Shown piece by piece: positions 56,201 to 64,000 of a stretch of DNA of 64,000 bases (positions within the stretch are counted from its first letter, which is position 1; every line of letters begins with the position of its first letter). Position numbers and translations under genes: made by a program. Under the pieces are notes generated by a model that searched no databases, was not told the origin of the DNA, and worked only from the letters and a program-made list of their open reading frames with translations. The DNA is taken from the NCBI GenBank assembly GCA_034008185.1, contig CM067095.1:6184610-6248609 (forward strand), written 5' to 3'. The stretch is from Gorsachius magnificus (Eukaryota; Chordata; Aves; Pelecaniformes; Ardeidae).

Positions 56201-58084
56201 AGGTCCCCCACTGTGTGGACTCCAGTTTCCCACCAAGCACCTCACACTGTCTGCATGAACATTCTGCAGATATGTGTATGGTGTCTGGGGGGACGGGTGT
56301 GGTTATTGACACCAGATCTCAGTTCCTTTGTTCCTGGCTTCTAAGAATGTGAGCAGTGAATTTATAAGCCTCACTCCCTGGTATCGCAGAGCTTCTCCTT
56401 CAAGGAAGCAAGTTCATGCAAGCAGTAGGCCATGTACTTGATGAGAGCTCTGCTGTCTGCAGGAAAATGTGCTTAATTTCAATTTGAGGGTATTTCCACC
56501 ATTTTGTTATTTGAACTTCTGTTTTCTGCAGGAGTAGGGATAGAGAGGAAAGGTGCATTGCTGCAAAACTGCATTGAACAGAACATTGGCAAGTCAGAAG
56601 TGGTGTAACTTATGTCTCAAAAAGACTGTGTCACAGTGATTAAACTAAAAAAAAAACACCACCAAACCCCAAAGTATCTCTTATCTTAAAAGGCAGAGGC
56701 CAATGATATTGGAGATGGAAGGCATTGGCTTCTGTGACCAAAGTTATCTGCAAATTAGCAACTGATGCTGCTAATTGTGACAAGATAGCAAGATGTTAAA
56801 ATAATGAACCAAAATGCAGAGTACCTGGGGCTGATTCCAAGCACTGAGAGCTCCACTTTTAAAGATCTTATTCCTTACTCAGTCTGCAGCAGGAATTTGA
56901 AGCAAGATTGTGCATCTCTTGGGACCATTATGGTCCTCAGATCTCCACTGTGCAAAATAAAAGGGTCTTTGCCAAGGGGAATATTGGTGAGAACTTCTTT
57001 GCATGGCACAGGCGCTGCCCATGCTATCCCGTCCTGAGCAGCAGGCTGATGGTCGGCTTAGTTTTTTCATGCACATGGCTGTTTTGGATCCTGTTTCACA
57101 GCAGCCTGGAGGAGCACTGATCGCATGGTTTGTAAGGATTAGCAACTGGCAACCAGAGCTCTACCTGTTCTGTGAGGGTTTGTTTTTTTTTCCTTTGTTA
57201 ACTTTATTTTCTGTTGCAAGTGATCAAAACAAAGAAGCACGACGAAAATTGTCTTTTTAAACTTTGTTTGAAACTGCTCTGTGTCTGCAGGACATGGCCA
57301 TAAACACTGTTAGACTTGAATCTACCTTTTGGAGGGAGAGCATAATGGTGTGGTGGTGAAAAATGAACCCCTGATCTACAGCTGTCTGAGAGAAGTTGCC
57401 TTAGGATGAAGCAGGCTAGTTGAAGTGGAGGGGTGTGAAGGCAAAATAAGTGGTCAAAGTCTGGTTTCTTTAATCTGTAGATTAAAGATCTGTAGATAAC
57501 TTTCCATTAGTTGAAATTGGGTTGCAAATGAACATCACCTTGGATCTTTAATGGGACTTCCCAATCAGTGAGGCCTGAGCTCAAAAACTGAAAAGCAGAT
57601 TACACTGCTGAGACCAGTAGGAGGACCTGCCTCCTGAAGAACAACAACCTGCTCCAGCATTGTTAGAGACAAAAGAAAAGTGGGGGTGGATCTTGGGGAG
57701 CCTGGGGGAGTCAAGGGGCAGAGAACTGACATGGCTTGCCCAAGCGCAGGGAGAGGCAGTGACACCACTGAGGTTATTCAAGCCCTGAACTCTTCTTTCA
57801 CGTCACCCTCATTCCAGGTCTAAATCATTAGTGCAAGGGTCTTGACCAGTCTCCTAATTGGGATGATGAGGGTATTCTGGGTGGTTAGTGACCATGTTGT
57901 GTGTGTGGCAGAGGGCAGGGTGGGGGCAGAACATTTGGGTGGGTGCATTTACTGCTCTATTTTCATTCGGAGACTACTCATGCAGAACCAAAACAGGAAA
58001 AAAAAAAAACTTCTTTCTGCAGATACCCACAATATATTTGTTTTATTTAAAAACATCCGAGTACCTAAAGAGCATGGTTTATTT
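53291..58084. other. Unique non-coding DNA
   Basis: Contains a pyrimidine tract ending in CAG that resembles a splice acceptor (53400-53433), a perfect palindrome ACGCATGCGT (53895-53904), a G-rich quadruplex-prone stretch (55158-55184) and A-runs near 56648 and 57999. Frames of up to 108 codons lack domains. No transposon is recognised. Confidence 0.5.
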
Positions 58085-58530
58085 TATTGGTTAGTTAATA
58101 TCTAGGTGATATTCCTTATCAGGTTTGACAGGTCAACTTCTTGGCCTAAATTACTTAACAGCATCTCTTTAATGCTGAATTCCCGGCTTTTGTTGGCCTG
58201 TCTCGTAGTCAGGGTGTTATCTAGCCCATGGAATTTGATTTATTTCTGTGCTGGCATGTCCAGAAGAATCCGTATAAAGAAAACAAACTGCATGTCCCCT
58301 TCACAGGAGCTCTTGGCTGGTATTTCTCTACCCACTAAAAGCTTTATCACTCAGCCTTGTTATTACCATACTAAACGGAACACTTCAGAGCTTAGCGGCT
58401 TAACAAGATAAAAACATGCTTTGCGGTTAATGTGGTTACTGTAGGCATGCACGCGGGGCCGGCGAGGAGAGCTGCTCGCTTCCTGCTGGTGCAGCTGCGC
58501 ATTGGCGGAAAAGGACTTTGCTTGATAAAG
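58085..58530. promoter_or_regulatory. CNE-like block R
   Basis: AT-rich with TTATCAGGTTTGACAGGTC near 58118, GTGTTATCTAGCCC near 58214, AAGATAAAAACATGC near 58404 and a short CpG-rich patch (58449-58475). It is repeat-free. Enhancer function is inferred. Confidence 0.37.
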
Positions 58531-60849
58531 CCTATGAAAGCAGGCAATTCGAGATGTATTTTAGCTTTATCATGGCAACGTGGCTGAAGGCTGACCTAAG
58601 GTAGAGGAAAGTATCCCTTCCTCCCTGGCCACCCTGCTGTGTAATTTGTATCCAAACCAAATTTGCTGTCTGCCAGGATCTGTTTCTGTAATTCTTTCTC
58701 TGGTCAAGTGCTATTGAGTGCAAGGGTGTTTTCCAATTCAGAGGGACAGATTGGGATTCCCCTCCTGACACCATGTCTTGAAAATCCAGAAGGCTTTTTT
58801 TCCCCCTGTGAGTAATGAGTGTCGTGTGTTGTCTGAAATGTGCAAATTTAGGAAAATTCTCCTCTGTATTACTTGCTTTTTGGAAATTTGTGACTTTGGG
58901 TACATGATGAAGGCAGGTGTCCAGATTCTCAGCTGCTAAAACTTCACAAGAACTTGAGTTCTTTTGTTTCCTCTTCTCAGAGATCCAGGTTTGACTCCTC
59001 AGGGTAACACCAAAACACACACAGAAATACTTCTGAAGAAGTAGATTTACAAGTGTAGCTTCAGGATCCTTTTCATGGACCTTCCCAGAATTTCTGAATA
59101 TATCTTGGTTTTATTTAAAGCATAAGAAATACAGTAATTAGACAAATCTACAGAAGGTGCCCAAAGGCAGCTTTCTGTCTTAAGCCCAAGAAGCAGGACA
59201 TGTTATGGTTTGTCTCTTCTGGTGTTGGTTGATTCAGCGTTCAAGAGGGATCTGGTTGTTACAAGAGCACAGTCAGTCCCTTTTTCTCCTTGCCAGAACT
59301 TCCTGGGCCTGGCTCCTCATGAGACCTTTTTCAGCCTTCCTTGTCTGTTTTTTATCATTGCTGTTAATATTCTACTTTTCTAGCTTCCTTTCTTGTCCCT
59401 ACATTTTGTTCTTCTTTTTTTTTTTTTTTTTTTTTATACTGAAGGCTGAACTGTCCTCCCACAGCGCAAGCAAATTTGCTATCCCAAGGCTCTTTGCTTA
59501 GACAAGGCAGACGTTTTTAAGCAAAGATTTTTGTAAGCAGAAAGAATATCCATCATCCAGGACACTCTCAACGAGGACATTTTTGTGGTTGTCATTGTGT
59601 ACTAACTTCGTACCACCTGGAACTGCTGTGAGCTGAGGTAGCCCAGACTGTTCATGGATTTGCACGGCGTTGCTTCTCTGCTCTTTGCATCCCTTCTCAG
59701 CCTGGATACAGGACAAAAAAGGAAGGAGCATCGGGATGAGAGGGGTGGTGGCGTATTATGTCACATTGTGCAATCACCTCCAATCTGTGCTCTGCACATC
59801 AAATCATTTCACGCTGAGATACCAGTACCTTCTCTTACCAGCACTTATATCTTAATACTGTGTTGCTTCTGCTAAAGCTAGTGGTTAGTTAAATAGTACC
59901 CAGATGTGTATGTTTAAGCATATGAATTAGTATTTGGAGCTACAGTTCAGTTTGCTGTGGAATATCTCTTTCATGCGCACAGCGTGTAATAAAAAAGCAG
60001 TTTCCTGAGCACAGTTCCATCCCAATAACTGTGGCAATCTTTCACTTACCAAATGCTTAAACTCAGTCCTAAAGGTTCCAGTAAGGAAGGAATAATTACC
60101 AATTAACAAATATTATTGACGTTTACAGATGAGGCAATGCCTGAGCTCTAAGCATCAGGAGCAGGTGTTGCAGGTAGGGGCGAGGAATACTGAGGAGCAA
60201 CCTCTTGCATCTTCTGCCTTGTGACCTGTCTAGGAGCTTTGACTAAAAATTTATTAGTGCAGCCGTTAATTATCCATTAGCACTTTAGATCATGCTTCCT
60301 TATATACATAGTTGATAAAGTGTATTCACGTGTTTCATTATAGCTCCCGTGCAATGCTGTGATCTTCCTCAGCCTCCTCGCAAGCAGCGAGTACCTTGTG
60401 GGCTTGCCCAAGCTCTGTGCATGATGACTGGAGATAGAGCCTAATCCCTTGGGTGGGCACAGGACAGCATCGTACCACGTGTGGGGTCTTTGCGACACAT
60501 TCTGTGTGTTACAACTCAAACAGCCTTCCTGTTCGCTCAGAGGTGTACAGCTGGTGTGTTTAGAGCTTTGAAAACCTAAAACCACTGCATGATATGTCAT
60601 GAAGGAAGATGTCTCCTGCATAATTATGGGCCAGTGTGAGAGGGAGCGCCTGCTCTAATTCTGGTTGATCCCTATAGCACCCGTTCCTTCCTAGGGGATG
60701 CAGGTGAGGAAATCATGAAGAGCTGGTGTTCCTCAAACCTGTCCGTAACCCTTCCCAGCAACATCATCATACCCACAGCTCTGCAGATCCATTCCAGGCC
60801 TGATGGCATCACAGGCGAGGAGCAGGGGTCGTTCAGTGAATGATGTGCT
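58531..60849. other. Unique non-coding DNA with a possible MIR relic
   Basis: 21-base T-run at 59415-59435. Minus-strand frame 58532-59020 (162 codons) has no domain. MIR-like piece at 60111-60148. No gene is called. Confidence 0.45.
60111..60148 (-). repeat. MIR core-like relic
   Basis: TATTATTGACGTTTACAGA followed by TGAGGCAATGCCTGAG resembles the antisense MIR core ('ATTATTATCCCCATTTTACAGATGAGGAAACTGAGGC' in two parts). Only about 38 bases are alignable. Confidence 0.38.
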
Positions 60850-61160
60850 CTGCTCATTGCTAACGGCTCCAAAATTCACATTCACAGGTAAGTCCTGCCA
60901 GGGACGTGCTCGCCACATCAATATTTCCAGTTCATACATTATGCAAATTGTTTCCAACGGTGAATGCTTCAAACAGCTGAAAGCATTTGAATTTTGTGCA
61001 AAATGTACACTTTGCATCACTTATACTGATTGCAATGTATCCTATTTTAATTAAATAAGTATGGAATGTAAATTTTAATAAGTTGTAATACAAAGTAGTT
61101 GACTTGCAATATTTATGTAAGCCCCGTATTTTGTAAGTATTTGAATTTCATATTAATTGG
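60850..61160. promoter_or_regulatory. CNE-like block S with octamer
   Basis: Carries an exact octamer ATGCAAAT (60941-60948), TGCAAA/TTTGCA inverted words near 61000-61020 and TTTTAATTAAATAAG near 61046. A perfect splice-donor word CAG|GTAAGT lies at 60885-60893. It is AT-rich without repeats. Enhancer role inferred. Confidence 0.37.
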
Positions 61161-61863
61161 TTTGGTGTGGGGTTTTTTTGCTGTTGACTTTAGCTTTGGG
61201 CACACTTTGATAGATATCCAGTGAAATTTGTCTCACTGGTTAAAACACAGAGGTGGACTCTGTCCATATTTAGCTGCAGAAAAATTGTTTTGGCATCTGT
61301 GGAATCTCTTCTTGCAGAGAACGTGACACAGGAGTGGGACGTTACCCTCTGCTCACACTGGGGAGCAGCTCCATTGAGCGTAGAGAAGAGTGGTCTTTGG
61401 CAAGGCACTGGCCTAATATTTCAGGAGTTGAGGTTCAATCACCAGCCCTACATTTGAGACCTTAACCGTGTCCCTGGTGCCCAGCTAAAGTTGCTGTGTG
61501 TGCTTCAAGGTGCAGTCAGCTAGTTAGACTGAGCTTGAGCATGACTGCAAATGTTGTGATCAGTCTGAGCCCACCTCTCGCTCTCATCTCGCTGCCCTGT
61601 GGAGGAGCACTTGAGGAGCCCCTCCAGGCTCCACTCCCAGCTCCCTGAGGGCCACGAGTTGCTTCTGAGGTGCAGTGTGTTGCAATCGGGTGACGTTAAA
61701 GTGCCCGGTGGGGTGTCAAAAGGAGGTTTGAGTCAGACTTTAAACATTTAATAAAAGATTTCTCAGGATAAAAAAAAAAAGTGGCAAAAAAAAATATAGT
61801 GAAATAATTTCTATCTCTGGAAATTTCAATTATCAGTCAAAATATCCTGGAATCAAAACCTTA
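61161..61863. other. Unique non-coding DNA
   Basis: A-runs near 61769-61780 and 61786-61794. No gene is recognised. Frames of up to 78 codons have no domain. Confidence 0.45.
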
Positions 61864-62035
61864 CTGGCATTCAGCCTCAATTATATAAAAACCATCGGGA
61901 GTATGTTCTTATAAATGAGGTGTCTGATAACTGAGGGAATTTTCAATGTACTTAAGGGATGTCAAGAGACTTGACCCTGTTTTCAATACCAGGGAGTTTT
62001 GGCTAATTGAAGTTTGGATAATCTAGGTTGAACTG
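61864..62035. mobile_element. Ancient Tigger/pogo-type MITE (likely)
   Basis: The ends form diverged terminal inverted repeats: 61870-61893 pairs with the reverse complement of 62009-62032 at 16 of 24 positions. The right end, read on the minus strand, is CAGTTCAACCTAGATTATCC, close to the TIRs of Tigger/pogo-like elements, which carry repeated GATTATCC-type words. Further such words occur inside (for example TCTGATAACTGAGG near 61922). Both ends abut TA dinucleotides (61862-61863 and 62036-62037), the expected target duplication. It is about 170 bases long with no transposase. The family name is not assigned. Confidence 0.55.
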
Positions 62036-62037
62036 TA

Positions 62038-62433
62038 GAATTTAGCAAATTAAGATAATGTTGAGAGTGTGTGTGAGTTAATTTTAGTTCTGACAAATGC
62101 AGGCAGTTTAACTAGCTTAGAGACTGCAGCCAGCAGAGAACACGCGGTGTGCCACAAGCTGCAGTTACCCAAGGCATCACGTACAGCCTCGTTAACGTTC
62201 TCCCGCCCAGCCTCTGGAAGGACCCATAGCCAGAGATAAAGGGTGATTTAATATCTCCTGACTGCATACAGCACAGGCTGCCAATAGGGCCCTCGGTTAG
62301 CACAAGGGTGGCTTCTGCGATGAGGCTTTGTGTCTGCTTGGAAGTGAGCAGAGGCTCATGAGTGTTGGCAGCACAGCAGGCTGTGCAGCGGCTATTGATG
62401 GTGATGGTACCGCTCGTGAAAGATGGATACAGG
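62038..62433. other. Unique non-coding DNA
   Basis: Spacer between the MITE-like relic and the CR1. No gene or other repeat is recognised. Confidence 0.45.
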
Positions 62434-63250
62434 ACACAGAATCACAGAATGGCAAGGGTTGGAAGGGACCTCAGGACATCATCCAGTCCAACCCCCCTGC
62501 TAAAGCAGGGTCACCTAGAGCATGTTACACAGCACATCATCCAGGCAGGCTTTGAGTATCTCCAGAGAAGGAGACTCCACAGCCCCCTGGGCAGCCTGTT
62601 CCAGTGCTCTGTCACCCTCAGAGTAAAGAAGTTTTTCCTCATATTCAACTGAAACCTCTTATGTTTCAGTTTGTGCCCACTGCCCCTTGTCCTGTCGCTG
62701 GGCACCACAGTGAAGAGTTTGGCTCCGTCCTCGTGACATTCACCCTTAATATATATGTATGTGTTGATGAGGTCCCCTCCCAGTCTTCTCTTCCTCAGGC
62801 TGAACAAGCCCAGCTCCCTCAGCCTTTCCTCATAGGGGAGATGCTCTGGTCCCCTTATCATCCTTGTTGCTCTCCTCTGAACTCTCTCCAGGAGTTCCTC
62901 ATCTTTCTTGAATCGGGGAGCCCAGAACTGGAACAGTGCTCCAGGTGGGGCTCACTCGCCCTGCTGGCCACGCTCCTCTTGATGCACCCCAGGATTCCAT
63001 TGGCCTTCTTGGCAACAAGGGCACCCTGCTGGCTCATGGTCAGCTTGTCATCCACCAGGACTCCCAGGCCCGGCAGATTTCCAGCAGGTCAGCCCCCAGC
63101 CTGTACTGGTGCATGGGGTTCAACGTCCCCAGGTGCAGCACTCGACACTTGCCCTTGTTGAACTTCATCAGGTTCCTCTCCACCCAACCCTCCAGCCTGT
63201 CCAGGTCCCGCTGAATGGCAAAAAGTGCAATTCCCCCCAGCCTGCAGTTC
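62434..63250 (-). mobile_element. CR1 LINE, 5'-truncated 3' end
   Basis: Begins CACAGAATCACAGAATGG and follows the copy at 3865 closely, but extends about 200 bases further into ORF2. Compared with that copy it has a net 33-base deletion near 62949-62958 (11 codons, in frame) and a one-base deletion near 62934 that breaks the frame. The right edge near 63215-63250 is approximate, because similarity fades after the TCCAGGTCCCGCTGAATGGC segment. Confidence 0.92.
62780..63230 (-). pseudogene. CR1 ORF2 C-terminal remnant
   Basis: On the minus strand the ORF2 tail is readable in pieces: [16 protein letters not shown] and MHQYRLGAD, then [28 protein letters not shown] and [16 protein letters not shown]. 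Frame breaks and the 33-base deletion (which removes the conserved LLPLYSALV segment) separate them. The catalytic domains are absent, so it is non-functional. Confidence 0.87.
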
Positions 63251-64000
63251 CCAGTGTTGTCTGATGTCCCTAGTGTACATGTGTTCATCCGCCTCTCCTC
63301 TTGTCCCTCAACATACAGCCTTCAAATGAATATTTTAATATTTCTAGATTTCTAGGAAGGGGGAGGAATAAATTATTAAAAATGAGTTACTAGTACAGTG
63401 GTTTAAGGAGATGAGAGATGTAGCGTTCGTGGGGAAGCACACTGTCCTGCATTGAATCAGCTGACAGCAGTTACCAAAACCTGACAAGCTCACAAATGTG
63501 TCTTTATCTGACAGGTCTGAACAGTCTCGGTGCCTGGAAGTTTGTTTGCTTTCTCCTGTCTTGTCAGAATAAGAAGCAGCACCTCTCTCTCCTTTAACAC
63601 CTTTGGTTTGGGTACCAGACCCTGCACTATTTCAGGAGAGAACCCCCCAGGGGCAGGAGAGGTGTCTATGCAGGGCCAGTCCAGGGGACTCCGGGGAGCT
63701 GTTTCCATCTTCTTGCTCAGCTGCAGCTCTTGGGCAAGACAGCTGACATCCCTCAGACTTTGCCCCTAAACTTTTTAGCAGTCTGGGTCTCAGCGTGTCT
63801 TTGGCTGTAATGTTGAGGTGTTAATTCTTGCTTTACTGGCTGTGGCGGGAAAAATTCGACAATGTAGCACATAGGGAGTACTTAAAATGTGGATTTTATG
63901 AGAGGCAATTTTTGATTGAGGCATATATTAAATATTTGGCCGGTATGTTCTGTATCACCAAATCTCATCTTTCAAAAATATGTACTCATTCTTAGTATAA
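63251..64000. other. Unique non-coding DNA
   Basis: Mostly AT-rich at the right end. An exact E2F-type word GGCGGGAAA lies at 63844-63852. No gene is seen. The window ends inside this stretch, so a feature to the right could be cut. Confidence 0.45.

Noticed and set aside
61380..61455. tRNA-like B-box word (GAGGTTCAATC) with TGGC words upstream
   Set aside because: No A-box at the right distance and no cloverleaf arms can be formed.
1..64000. CRISPR arrays, prokaryotic operons, phage or plasmid features
   Set aside because: No regularly spaced direct repeats, no dense same-strand coding, and clear avian transposons show a vertebrate nuclear genome.

Overview
The window looks like non-coding nuclear DNA from a bird. 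The main evidence is CR1 LINE 3' ends with ATTCTATG-type tails, in five separate fragments, plus two LTR pieces whose sequence I recognise as endogenous-retrovirus LTRs widespread in birds, probably neoavian ones. There are no operons, ribosome binding sites, CRISPR arrays or bacterial promoters. I can support no host protein-coding exon, rRNA or tRNA. The longest open frame (230 codons, 8482-9174) has no recognisable domain and crosses low-complexity tracts.

Layout. Bases 1-3864 are unique DNA, followed by a young minus-strand CR1 (3865-4472). From about 5 to 12.3 kb there are several AT-rich, motif-dense stretches that read like vertebrate conserved non-coding elements (CNEs), interrupted by a 5'-truncated LTR (9700-10233). 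A solo LTR in minus orientation lies at 14524-15074. A plus-strand CR1 with readable ORF2 remains lies at 18053-18830, followed by another CNE-like block (18860-19435). From 19.4 to 32.7 kb is unique DNA with weak MIR-like SINE relics and one CpG-dense patch (30181-30520). Two divergent CR1 fragments sit at 32783-33056 and 33308-33530. From 36.9 to 53.3 kb CNE-like blocks are frequent. From 58 to 62 kb come two further CNE-like blocks and a likely ancient Tigger/pogo-type MITE (61864-62035). A second young minus-strand CR1 (62434-63250) lies near the right end, closely matching the one at 3865.

Interpretation. Long gene-free DNA, few repeats and many homeodomain-, forkhead-, GATA-, SOX- and AP-1-like motifs suggest a gene desert or large intron around a developmental regulator. 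That is inference: no exon names the locus, and conservation cannot be measured from one sequence. I found no new protein-coding system. The most checkable leads are the MITE-like relic, several inverted repeats, the CTCF-like sites and the CNE-like blocks.
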